Shown piece by piece: positions 19,892 through 28,975 of a DNA stretch of 64,000 nucleotides (its first letter is position 1; the number at the start of each line of letters is the position of its first letter). The stretch is from Pleurostoma richardsiae (lineage: Eukaryota > Ascomycota > Sordariomycetes > Calosphaeriales > Pleurostomataceae): the NCBI GenBank assembly GCA_030052745.1, contig JANBVO010000001.1:744001-808000 (forward strand), read 5' to 3'. The position numbers and the translations under genes were made by a program. The notes under the pieces are model-generated. The model had not been told where the DNA came from, searched no databases, and saw only the letters and a program-made list of their open reading frames with translations.

Positions 19892-21848
19892 TCAACTGGC
19901 TGGACCAGCTGCAGTGAGAAAATCAAAGTCCGCTCCTTCGTGTGCTTGAGTTACTGACCGCATGTACAGTCCGCGATAGCCTCTCATGCGCTCTCGAGCC
20001 ACCCAGGGTTCGCTCCCGCTGCTTTCAAGACTCCGCTTCCTCTCCTCCAATCGAGTCTGGATCTCTTCTTCCCCGAGCTCGATCCTAAGAACGCGCTCTT
20101 CCACGTCGCAGGTGATCACATCTCCGTCCCTCACAATTCCAAGTACCGACTCCGGATCGGCCGACTCCGGCGAGATGTGCAAGACGATCGTGCCGCCTGC
20201 CGTGCCGCTCATCCTCCCGTCCGACAGTCGGAGCATGTCTTGCACCCCTTGAGCCGCCAGCTTCCTCGGTATGGGTATCAGACCCGCCTCGGGCATCCCG
20301 GGGTTCCCGACCGGGCCGATGCTCTGCAGCACCAGCACGCTGTCAGCCGTGACGTCGAGATCTGGGTCGTCGATCCGCTGGGCCATGTCCGCTGACCCGG
20401 CGAAGACGACCGCTCGCCCCGTGTGCCGCAGGAGGCGGCGGTATTTCGATGCGCTTGCCTTCATTACTGCACCCCCAGGTGCCAGGTTGCCCCTGAGCAC
20501 GACGAGGGACGAAGCTTGGTATAGAGGCTCCTTGAAAGGTTGGATGCAGTGGACAGGGCTCGTCCTGGGGATCGGTGTGAACGGTGCAGCCGCCAGTTCC
20601 TCTCCCAATCTTCTTCCGGAAACCGTCATGGCATTCAGGTGCAGGAGGGGCTTCAGCTCGTGCAGAAGCGCAAGCATGCCGCCCGCGTTGTGGAAGTCCG
20701 TCATGTAGTTTTGCCCACTCGGCTTCAGGTCCACCAGCAGTGGAGTCTTGCGCCCTATCTCGTCGAAGGTGTCAAGCGTGATGGTGCCCGCCACGGCGGG
20801 GTGCCGACCGGCGATGGCAAGCAAGTGCACCACGGCGTTCGTCGAGCCCCCGATGGCCTGCAGCACCGTGATGGCGTTGAGGAAAGACTCCCTCGTCAGG
20901 AGCTGCTGCGGCCTCAGCTTCGTCTTCGACAGCGACACCGCGTTTGCGCCGGCCTGCTCGGCGATGCGCAGGCGGGCGGATGACACTGCTGGCGCGGAGG
21001 CGCCGTTGAAGGGCATCATGCCGAGGCCCACGAGGACGCAGGCCATTGTGCTTGCTGTGCCCATGACGCCGCATGTGCCGGCCTGCGCGCTGTCAGTCAG
21101 ATGCAGCCGCCTGCCATAGATGCGAGAAGCTTACTGTGGGAGCCAGCTCGTCATTGATGGCTGATATGTCTTCAATGTCGAGCGTGCCGGCCCTGAACGC
21201 GGCCCAGTTATTCCTGCAATCAGTGCATGCGCCAATGCGGGCACCTTTGTGGCTCCCAGGCATCATGGGACCGGTTACTAGGTGCAATATAGGCTTGTTC
21301 GCCGAGATGCCGCCCATCAGCTGGGCCGGAGTCGTCTTGTCGCAACCTTTCCAGTCATTAGCAGAGCCGTGACAACGTCAAGTTTGACCGGGACAATGGC
21401 CCAAAACTGACGCACCTCCGATCAGCACGACGGCGTCGCAGGGCTGGGCGCGGACCATCTCCTCCGTGTCCATGGACATGAGGTTCCGGAGGAACATGCT
21501 CGTCGGCGATGCGAACGACTCATGCAGGCTGATAGTCGGGAAGTCCACGGCCAAGCCGCCGTTGAGCTGTACTCCACGCTTGACGGCGTCGATGAGCTGC
21601 GGCACGTTGGCGTGGCAGGGGTTGAAGCTCGAGTACGTGTTGACGATGCCGATGATGGGTCGCGACAGCGCATCCTCGCTATAGCCCAGGGCTTTGATGA
21701 AAACCTTTCGCAGAAAGAGGGAGAAGTGGGCGTCGCCGTAGGAGGTCAGGCCCTGCCGCAGGCCGCCGGCGTCGGGGGGTATGGGCCGGGAGAGGTCATA
21801 GTCTGGGTTTGTATTGGGCTCTTTCCGGTTGTCTGTCGTTTCCTCCAT
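19892..21848 (-). CDS. IlvD/Edd-family dehydratase (sugar-acid dehydratase type)
   Basis: CDS complement(19892..21082, 21135..21346, 21416..21848), 611 residues. The family removes water from 2,3-dihydroxy acids: dihydroxy-acid, 6-phosphogluconate, L-arabinonate and D-xylonate dehydratases. Three cysteines that would hold the Fe-S cluster are visible: Cys78 (NPCHANVPQ), Cys146 (GGCDKTTPAQ) and Cys219 (AGTCGVMGTASTMA). Cys146 and Cys219 appear only after splicing (introns GTGCGT..AAAG and GTAAGC..GCGCAG). The C-terminal SDGRMSGTAGG loop is also present. The segment SGRRLGEELAAAP and the absence of a mitochondrial presequence fit a cytosolic sugar-acid dehydratase better than Ilv3, but the substrate is an inference. 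It is divergent from SDR2 across a region with one operator. Confidence 0.88.
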
Positions 21849-22273
21849 AGCGAGACCTTCTAGGAATGTAGAGCCTATCTTCCTAAACGACCCGCCTCCG
21901 GCACTCTACGGATATTCACGTCTCATGCATGTGTATGAGTGCAGGTAAGGTGGATTTATAAAAGGACGTTCGGCATTGGTCACGAAAAGACGTCGATACT
22001 TGACTAACATTATTACCTCTTTACTATGCAGAAAATATACCATAGCTTTCTGCCGCTGTTAGCATTTTATCAAAGGCGTGATGGCGGCTAGTGGTGGAGA
22101 GCGGGGATACAGTCCGAGATAGCTCCATCACGGCGAACGGAGAAACTCCGTGTCTGCCGTTTGTCCCCGGACATGTTCACGGCACGAGCAACCGAGTACC
22201 CATGAACGGCCGAGCATGGCTATGATATTAGAGCGTCTCAGCGTCTTAGCTGTCTTCCCTGTTAGCAACAACT
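21849..22273. promoter_or_regulatory. Divergent promoter, IlvD dehydratase / SDR2
   Basis: 425 bp holding operator 4 at 22138-22150, 290 bp from the IlvD ATG and 124 bp from the SDR2 ATG. A direct CGG-N7-CGG pair at 21899-21911 lies 51 bp from the IlvD ATG but lacks the AGTTT core. ATTTATAAAAGG near 21955 could be the dehydratase-side TATA region. Confidence 0.6.
22138..22150. promoter_or_regulatory. Operator 4, CGG-N7-CCG
   Basis: CGGAGAAACTCCG; its reverse complement CGGAGTTTCTCCG is a full match to CGGAGTTTNNCCG and a near-perfect palindrome. Confidence 0.75.
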
Positions 22274-23161
22274 ATGCCCACGGATCTTCCCAAGCCTACT
22301 GCTTGTGTCATGGCCTCTCAACCGCAGCAACCGATATTCGACCTGCAAGGCAAAGTCGCCTTGGTCATCGGCCTGGGCCAGACGGGTAGCGAAGGTTGGG
22401 GAATCGGGGCGGCGTGCGCCGTCCTACTTGCACGCAGAGGCGCAAATATCTTCGGCGGCAACCGCACACTAGCCTCGACAGCGAAGACACAGCAGACTAT
22501 CAAGGATGAAGGCGGCGTCTGCGACGTGATCGCCACAGACGCCACATCCTCTGTGTCAGTCAAGGCTCTGGTAGACGCCTGTCTCGCGAAGCATGGCCGA
22601 ATCGACATCCTCCTCACTAATGTCGGGCAGTCGCAGCCTGGAGATCCTGCTAGCATGTCCGAGGAGATATGGGATTCGCAGGTGGACATCAACCTCAAGA
22701 GCGTGTACCTCGCTTGTCATCACGTCCTGCCGATCATGGAGAAGCAAGAGACGGGCGGCTCTATCGTCTGCGTCTCAAGCATCGCGGGTCTGCGGTACAT
22801 CGGCAAGCCTCAGGTGGCCTACAATGCTACCAAGGCAGCCATCATGCAGTTTGTCAAGGCGACTGCTGTCATATACGCTCCGAAGGGCGTCCGGTTGAAC
22901 ACTGTGGTGCCGGGGTTGATGGAGACACCTTATACAAGAAGCCTCTCCGAGAGGTTCCCGACGCCCGGAGGATACGAGGAGTTCAAACGGATCAGGGATT
23001 CACAGGTCCCGATGGGGAGGATGGGCGATGCGTGGGATGTGGCAAATACTGTCTTGTTCCTAGTGTCGGATGAAGCGAGATACATCACTGGCCAGAAGAT
23101 CGTCGTTGATGGCGGGATCACTTCTTCGACTGGCAGGGCATGGTCTCCCGATAGATCCTAG
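22274..23161 (+). CDS. SDR2: short-chain dehydrogenase/reductase with unusual cofactor motif
   Basis: A single exon, 295 residues from the first ATG; a second ATG at 22310 would give 283 and starts closer to the domain. Catalytic residues are intact: Ser169 (VSSIAG), Tyr183 and Lys187 (YNATK), and a C-terminal GQKIVVDGG. The cofactor loop reads GLGQTGSEGWGIG (33-45) instead of TGxxxGIG, with inserted residues. The usual NNAG is TNVG (116-119). These changes suggest a divergent subfamily, possibly with a different substrate or cofactor preference. It is divergent from the IlvD dehydratase with a shared operator, so it is a likely regulon member. A role as a sugar or hydroxy-acid dehydrogenase in the same pathway is inferred. 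Confidence 0.88.
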   Translation: MPTDLPKPTACVMASQPQQPIFDLQGKVALVIGLGQTGSEGWGIGAACAVLLARRGANIFGGNRTLASTAKTQQTIKDEGGVCDVIATDATSSVSVKALVDACLAKHGRIDILLTNVGQSQPGDPASMSEEIWDSQVDINLKSVYLACHHVLPIMEKQETGGSIVCVSSIAGLRYIGKPQVAYNATKAAIMQFVKATAVIYAPKGVRLNTVVPGLMETPYTRSLSERFPTPGGYEEFKRIRDSQVPMGRMGDAWDVANTVLFLVSDEARYITGQKIVVDGGITSSTGRAWSPDRS

Positions 23162-23264
23162 AGAGCCCTCTCCCGGGTCGTTCTTGACAAAATTCCTTCT
23201 ATGGGATCCATGTAAAGGTCTCTATGCTCTCCATATGCATCCTAAAGAAAGCTCTAGTCTATAT

Positions 23265-23773
23265 CTATATGCCATGCGATTGATCTTCAACCAGACCTCT
23301 AAGCCCTGCCTTTGCCACTCCCTGAATTAGATGCTCGTCACCTTGTTCGATCTCAAAGTCAAAGCGCACTACATCCTCCTTGAATGGCCATAGATACGTG
23401 CTCGTGACCCTATAGTTCCTGCATTTGAGCAATAGCCATGAGGTGCCGGGTCTGTCTCTCATACCTTTCATGCTCTTTGCTAGCCTGGTACGCTGCTAGA
23501 GCACCACGATCCTTGTGGAAGCTCAGGAGCGCGAACTGATACCCTTGGCTCTTCTCGATGGGATCCGTGATAGACGGACCTCCAACAAACAAGCGCTGGT
23601 CAAGGACGCATGTCAGATGCTTCAGTGATCTGAGCTCGGAGACAAAGGTCCTCTTGTGCGTGTCGGAGACACCGGGCTTGAACTTGAAGAGAACTATGAC
23701 GAAGATCCTAGTCAGAGTATGAATTTCTGGCGTATGCAGGTGTACGGGACTTACCAATGTGGATAACAGTCAT
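23265..23773 (-). CDS. Dabb-family (stress-responsive A/B barrel) protein
   Basis: CDS complement(23265..23409, 23465..23693, 23755..23773), 130 residues. The 19-base first exon (ATGACTGTTATCCACATTG) joins across a GTAAGT..CATAG intron to give MTVIHIVLFKFKPGVS, the classic Dabb start. A second intron (GTATGA..CTATAG) joins KEHER to VTSTYLWPFKEDVVRFDFE, the classic Dabb end with its conserved Val-Thr and Phe-Asp-Phe. An alternative acceptor at AATGCAG would insert three residues. Dabb proteins are small dimeric alpha+beta barrels, some of them enzymes such as cyclases and some of unknown function. Operator 5 lies 110 bp upstream of the ATG, tying the gene to the regulon. A helper or isomerase-like role is only a guess. 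Confidence 0.82.
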
Positions 23774-24120
23774 TTTGCTTCAGTTGAATGTCACGGTCGT
23801 CGGTAAGAATGAGTTCAGGGTAGGCAAGGACTGTCTATTCACACTGATAATACCGGGAACAGAGCGGAGGCTACCAGACAGACGGACAAACTCCGCAAGA
23901 GAGAGAAAACCAACCACTCTGCTTCCACGGAGCTCCACACCATACACATCGACTAACACTCCTCAGTCAGGGGCCACCAAAATCGTTTGGACAACTTTGT
24001 TTGACTAGAGTGTGCGGTGATTTCACCATAGCAACATCCTATAATCTATGCTGGAAGCCCATTCTGATGGCTAAGAGCTCATGGCAGCCTCAAGCTGCCC
24101 CCAAAAGGCTGTAAACCCTC
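23774..24120. promoter_or_regulatory. Promoter of Dabb gene / 3' end of MYND gene
   Basis: 347 bp. Operator 5 lies at 23883-23895. The right half should hold the MYND 3' UTR; nothing else is seen. Confidence 0.5.
23883..23895. promoter_or_regulatory. Operator 5, CGG-N7-CCG
   Basis: CGGACAAACTCCG; its reverse complement CGGAGTTTGTCCG is a full match to CGGAGTTTNNCCG, 110 bp upstream of the Dabb start codon. Confidence 0.75.
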
Positions 24121-24891
24121 CTAGCTGATATCGAGATGCGTCACGTGGCCTTCAATCTCACCGCTCTCGATAGCCATCATGCTCTTCCTCATAGACGTGC
24201 CATTCATGCCTCCCGGTCCCCGGCCCAGCACCGACTCGGTGAACATGCGCAACTGCATCGGGAACTGGGGGTGCCCGTAGTGCGAGATGAGTTCGCTCTT
24301 CCCTGCCTTGCGCCGCAGGTTGCTGAACTCGGTCGTCGTCATCCCGAACCGCTCGCACTCACCCTGTTTATCGGCGTTCCACCACGCCGGCAGCAGGCCC
24401 TTCCGCGCGGCCGCCGTCCGCAAGAAGCGCCGGAAGCTCTCCAGCGAGTTGGTAGCTCCACCGTAGATGCTATCATCGTCACACCTACCATCGAAGTTCA
24501 GGTCGTCCTCTAGGTGCAGGCGGTACGCGTCGACCAGCAGCCGGAAGACGTCTTTCTCCGAACGGCCGTGAAGCCATGTCCCTTCATCGAGACGCGTGAA
24601 GGGCTTGTCTATGGGACTATCGAGGCCCTTTGGGGGGGAAGAGAACGAGCGGCCGTCGGCTCGCGGGGTGGAAGGGCCCGTATCCGCAGCATTCTGCTGC
24701 TGCTTTCCGCAGGCCTTCTTGTGCGTCTTCCAGTCGGTTTTCTGGCAGTCTCGAGAACAGTAAGAGGTGACTGAGCATTTGGCACAGCGCTTCAGCGTGA
24801 CCTCTGGGGGCGTCTTCTTGCACGTAGCACAGCAAGGAAGTGGAAGAGGCCCAGACTGGGCTGTGTTCTGCTCGTCGGGCAAATCATTCAT
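24121..24891 (-). CDS. MYND-type zinc finger protein
   Basis: A single exon of 256 residues. Residues 21-61 form a MYND finger: Cys21, Cys24, Cys36, Cys39, Cys45, Cys49, His57, Cys61 (CATCKK, CAKCS, YCSRDCQ, THKKAC). Such fingers bind proline-rich partners. The remainder, about 100-256, is a conserved-looking domain with LVDAYRLHLEDDLNF, LLPAWWNADKQGECERFG and a helical tail, seen in many fungal MYND proteins of unknown role. There is no signal or membrane segment, so it is probably cytosolic or nuclear. It lies outside the operator-marked block and has no CGG-N7-CCG site upstream. Confidence 0.85.
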   Translation of the reverse strand: MNDLPDEQNTAQSGPLPLPCCATCKKTPPEVTLKRCAKCSVTSYCSRDCQKTDWKTHKKACGKQQQNAADTGPSTPRADGRSFSSPPKGLDSPIDKPFTRLDEGTWLHGRSEKDVFRLLVDAYRLHLEDDLNFDGRCDDDSIYGGATNSLESFRRFLRTAAARKGLLPAWWNADKQGECERFGMTTTEFSNLRRKAGKSELISHYGHPQFPMQLRMFTESVLGRGPGGMNGTSMRKSMMAIESGEIEGHVTHLDIS

Positions 24892-25471
24892 TATGACGAT
24901 TCAAACGGGATGATCTGAGTTGTAGAGGATTACTTTTGTTTCCAAATCGATGGCGGACTGCCAGATATGTATGGGTGATCTGGGCACAAGAAGGTGTCAA
25001 GGGGTACTTAGAGGGAAGAGTGAGAAAGGTGCGCCTGCATCCGAAGGGCAGGAAGTTTGTTTGATGTTGCGCCACAAACGGGGTAAGGTAGAGAAAAGGG
25101 AAGGAGAAGCCGATGCATCTGCAGTTTACCAGCTTGGACAGAAGGAACAAACGAAGGCATCAAATAAGAGAGCCATGTTCCCTGCCTGAGATAGCCTTTC
25201 TTGGCGTACCATCTTTTATAGCTTCCAAGCACTGGACATCTCCATCGCGGGAAACCAACAAGGCAAACACTTCTGTCCATCGAGAGCCATCGAAGGTGGG
25301 CTGAAGTATTGGACATTGTTACTCTTCCTCTCTGCTGCATGCATGCATGCATGCATGACCAACGCACACACACAGAGACACCCTGGCACGGTCCCAGTTT
25401 AAGATGAATCCGAATTATGCGTTGCAAACGGGACCTATGACTCCCTTCACAATTATACCGTAATTCTCTTT
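24892..25471. promoter_or_regulatory. Intergenic: promoter of MYND gene, microsatellite
   Basis: 580 bp between the MYND gene start and the 3' end of the hydrolase. It contains a (GCAT)5 run at 25337-25356. No gene is seen. Confidence 0.5.
25337..25356. repeat. (GCAT)5 microsatellite
   Basis: Five uninterrupted copies of the self-complementary tetramer GCAT, followed by a short CA run near 25365. Confidence 0.9.
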
Positions 25472-26593
25472 TCATCGACGTCCCTTCAGTAGCCACTCCA
25501 TACCCAGCATTGTCCCCTCAGCTGAGGTGGGATCCTTACTCTTGTGCGGGAAAGGCATTGCCATCCATGCTGCGTGACCGTCATCTGGGAAGACAATCAT
25601 ATTCGTCTTGTCTCCTCGAGCGGCGAGAACCTTCTCGAACACAATAGCGTCGTCCCGAAGAGGGTCAAGGCCACAAGCGTTGATGTGACATGGAGGGAAG
25701 TGCACGCCTCGTGCCGAACTCTTCGTCAGGTCTGCAGTTGGAGACCACCACCGTGACCGGAAATCAGGAGCATAAGCCTTCTTCATTCCAATAATTGCGT
25801 GTGAGCCGAGTGGCTGCAAATGGTAGTTGTCCTGAAACGAAGCCCAGTCTTCCTTGTATTTCTGTGGAAGGATGTCGTCGTCAAGGAGCAAGGGACAGTT
25901 GACAAACAGCCCGGTAATAGGCTTCGGAAGCTGCCTAAATTCGGCTCCGTATGTCCCATCATCCCCGAACAGGGAAACGCCCGTAACTGCAGCGGCAAGA
26001 TTACTGCCTGCGCTGTGTCCGCCCACGACAAAGCCCTCTTCAAGCGAGACGCCGAATTCTCGCTCGGCGTTCTCAGACAACCAGCTTAGGACGCCCCAAG
26101 CAGAGTGGACAGATGCAGGCCATCGAACCTCCGGATCTGGCGAGGAAAGATGGTAGGAAGGGCAGACGACGACGACGTTAAAGGCGGCGGCAAAGTCGCG
26201 GCCCGGCCGGGTCATCTACTCTTGTGATCCGAACATAAATCCGCCCCCATGATAGAGCATGACTAGGGGATGCGGGCCTGGAGACTTAGGTCGAATAACT
26301 TTGAGCTTTGACTCGAAAGACTGGCCGCTGGTGGGAAGAGCGACCGAGACTGTTATATATGATTCCTCGAGGCTGTCAGGAAGAGGTCCTAGGGCTTCTA
26401 TGGCTTGCCTCTCCCATTCTAGGAACTGGGCTTGATTGGGACCAAGTCCCTGAGCTGCAGCATATCTGTAAGTGAAAAGTCTATATGATGATCCAATGGA
26501 AGGTGTTTGACTACTGCTCGCGGTTCTCCCTGTAGGCAAAGCTGATTGTGGGTAGTTTACTACAATAGGCTTCTCAGCGGAGGTATGCCACAT
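25472..26593 (-). pseudogene. Alpha/beta hydrolase (HSL/acetyl-hydrolase type) with in-frame TAG
   Basis: Two open frames lie in the same reading frame, separated only by a TAG at 26218-26216. Together they make one complete alpha/beta hydrolase of about 373 codons. The oxyanion motif HGGGFMFGS precedes the stop by three codons. After it come VVVCPSYHLSSPDPE, the nucleophile elbow GHSAG, an Asp in CGLDPLRDD and the catalytic His in DDGHAAW. Both halves look well conserved and nothing else is broken, so the lesion is probably recent, for example CAG to TAG. No short intron can remove the stop. The C-terminal part alone lacks the oxyanion hole. Strain polymorphism, readthrough or a base-call error are alternatives. 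Confidence 0.65.
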
Positions 26594-27641
26594 TTATATA
26601 TAAGATGCACTGCAACAAACACAAAAGGCTGAGGAGATATCACTTGGATCGGGAACCGGACTTATGGAGGCAAGGCTGACTCACAAGAGAAATAAACGGC
26701 GGAGTGAGTTTTGTACGCATTAAATCCGAAAGGCCAGACGCGACACCGGGCGAAGGATCGCGAACACTTCATTAGCGCCAAGCTTTTGGTGTTAACACGT
26801 ATGGGAAAAGCCCAATGACTCGCCATGCTGATCTATCACACCTCATGGGACCTGCAGCACACATACAGTGTCTAGTATTCGTTGCAAGATGGTCGAGTAG
26901 CAATTGTCGTTGCCGAGTCGTCCCGCTATGGACTGCAGTAACACACTCGAACCATGTTCTGCAGACGTTTCACGCTCATGCCTTGGTTGAAGAATAGTTG
27001 ATCTCCTATTTTTAACGGACATCAAGCCTGTGGCCCTTTCTGATCCTCGATAATCGTCGGATAAGGAGTCAAGATGAGAAGGTGTCCGTCTTTATCGCGT
27101 AGCCATACACTGAGCATGTCCAAGCGGAACAGATATATCGAAACGCCGGTCCGTACACATGCTGGAATATTTGACTCCTTAGGTGTTACCGTTTATTGCT
27201 AAGACTCCCATTATTAACATATCTATGTTGACATCCTCGCTACGAGGATTGACACTGCGGGACTTGTATGCCACCCGGAGTACTTTCAGAGAGAGGGTGC
27301 GAGACAAAGGAAGCAGAGATGTGGTCATTACACTCGAGGCCGTTTATCCTACAGGATATCATTGCTCGGAAACAGCGTATCATGCATTGTTCAGTCTTAA
27401 GATTACTCACACGATTCTTGTGCCATTATCTAGGCTCGTTATTGAACAATTTCTTTGTTCTACGCTCGAAGTTCCTCATCATCAGGGGTATAAACACGTA
27501 CGGGCAGCTACTTCTGGCCCTGGCGATCATTCCTCTGCACTCTCTATGCAATCGGGCGTCTCCATTACAACAAGATCTCGTCTACAGCCAATCCTGACAA
27601 CCAATCCTTAATCACCCATCTTCAATTCCAGAGAGAGCAGA
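26594..27641. other. Intergenic, no gene seen
   Basis: 1.05 kb. ATTTATATATAAG lies just upstream of the hydrolase start (26588-26605), a likely TATA region. An open frame at 27183-27611 has no coding-like features and was not called. Confidence 0.45.
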
Positions 27642-28280
27642 ATGTCGGCCTTCAACGGCGGTGACAGGCAGCAGGGTGGCCAGCCTCCTCGTCATCCCCC
27701 AGTGGGAAGACTGTGGAACCCAGGCTGGGAAGACCACTCGGCTCCGCCTCAAAGCGAGACACAGGCAGCACGAGGATTTCGACGTGGCGCCTTGGTCCCG
27801 GGAATCCCGGGACAGCGAGAGGTTGAGGTGTTTCGCAACCGCACCATGGATCAAGAAGTACGTCCACAACGAGCCACCGAAGTCAACGGTGTGGGTAACA
27901 GTTTCAACGGGATCGGACACCAGGGCGCTGGCCAGGTGCTAAACGGTGTCGCGACGGCTCCTCTCCGAAATGCGAACGCCCCGCAGGCCGTTGTTCATAT
28001 CGGAACAGGCAAGCTCGCTACCACCATCCAAGTTGGGAACGGCATGATGAACGCGAACGCTGTCGATCATACAAACGCCGGCAACGCCTTTACTGCCTCC
28101 AACAGAATTGATATGAACGGATACGGTGGTGTTAGCGATGGGCAAATCCCCGGTCAGGTCCCGGGCCAGCCAAATGGAGGCCCAAAAGGGCATCCAAACG
28201 AAGTCCCTGTCAATGACCAAGAGAATAGGCGCCGTACTCCCGCCCTCAGCCGCGGGGACGCCTTCCATATCCCCAATTGA
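27642..28280 (+). CDS. Hypothetical Gly/Asn/Pro-rich protein
   Basis: An open frame of 212 residues starting ATG at 27642 behind a plausible leader. The product is hydrophilic and low in complexity, rich in Gly, Asn, Gln and Pro, with basic patches. There is no signal peptide, membrane segment or known domain, and it is probably disordered. The frame ends at TGA (28278-28280) but continues open in the same frame for 50 more codons with similar composition (FSSPNVFSPQQNEF, ARNRGRLGYLFDNG) to a TAG at 28431-28433. The TGA may therefore be a nonsense change, or may fall in an intron whose acceptor is the pyrimidine-rich TCTCCCCTCAG at 28310. It could also be a spurious ORF. Confidence 0.4.
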   Translation: MSAFNGGDRQQGGQPPRHPPVGRLWNPGWEDHSAPPQSETQAARGFRRGALVPGIPGQREVEVFRNRTMDQEVRPQRATEVNGVGNSFNGIGHQGAGQVLNGVATAPLRNANAPQAVVHIGTGKLATTIQVGNGMMNANAVDHTNAGNAFTASNRIDMNGYGGVSDGQIPGQVPGQPNGGPKGHPNEVPVNDQENRRRTPALSRGDAFHIPN

Positions 28281-28975
28281 TTTTCTTCTCCCAATGTGTT
28301 CTCCCCTCAGCAGAACGAATTCCTCCTACCGCCGCCTACCGGCCTAGCAGCCCCTGCTCGCAACCGCGGCAGGCTCGGCTACCTCTTTGATAATGGCAGC
28401 GCTTCGTCATCGGCGACCCGGCCCTCCGCCTAGAGAGAGGCACGCCAGAACAAAGCCACTAAACAGGACCACGGCCCTAGACGGGAACCAGGATGCATTC
28501 TGGCTGGCTGGAGGATGGACACGCCGCGACGAGCCGCGGCACATGCCTCAGCGTGGTCCGCTTAGATGTCCACTAGTGAGTGAACAAGGTAAGTCGAAGT
28601 GATGGAGGAGGGAAAGGTAGGAACATGATAGACAGATCAATAGACCAACTTCCTCAGAGGCGCAATCCTAATGCACCAGTGAATCACAGTGACCCCGAAT
28701 GCTGCTGACTGTAGTGAAAGATGTGAGTAGGCCCGGCTGGAGAGAATGCAACGCTGACAATGTCATTACACTTGGTCAGGTGTGTACTCCTCCTAGATAT
28801 AACGTAGGAATATGTTGTATGACAGGTGTATGCTCTTGCTAGCGTTCGCAATCAGTGAGATGAGGCCATGGTCTCATGCACGGAAAGATCGAGCCGAAAA
28901 GAGATGGCTAAGACAGCATGCTAATCCTGTTCGCTTATATATCTGAACATCAACGCCTCTATCTTAGGAAATACC
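28281..28975. other. Intergenic, possible 3' extension of the hypothetical gene
   Basis: The first 150 bp may be coding (see the preceding entry). The rest up to the ECM29 stop carries no supported gene. Confidence 0.4.

Noticed and set aside
21899-21911. CGG-N7-CGG direct repeat as a sixth operator
   Set aside because: It is direct rather than inverted and lacks the AGTTT core; noted only as possible half sites.
27183-27611. 142-codon open frame upstream of the Gly/Asn-rich ORF
   Set aside because: Composition and codon use look random; no domain or leader.
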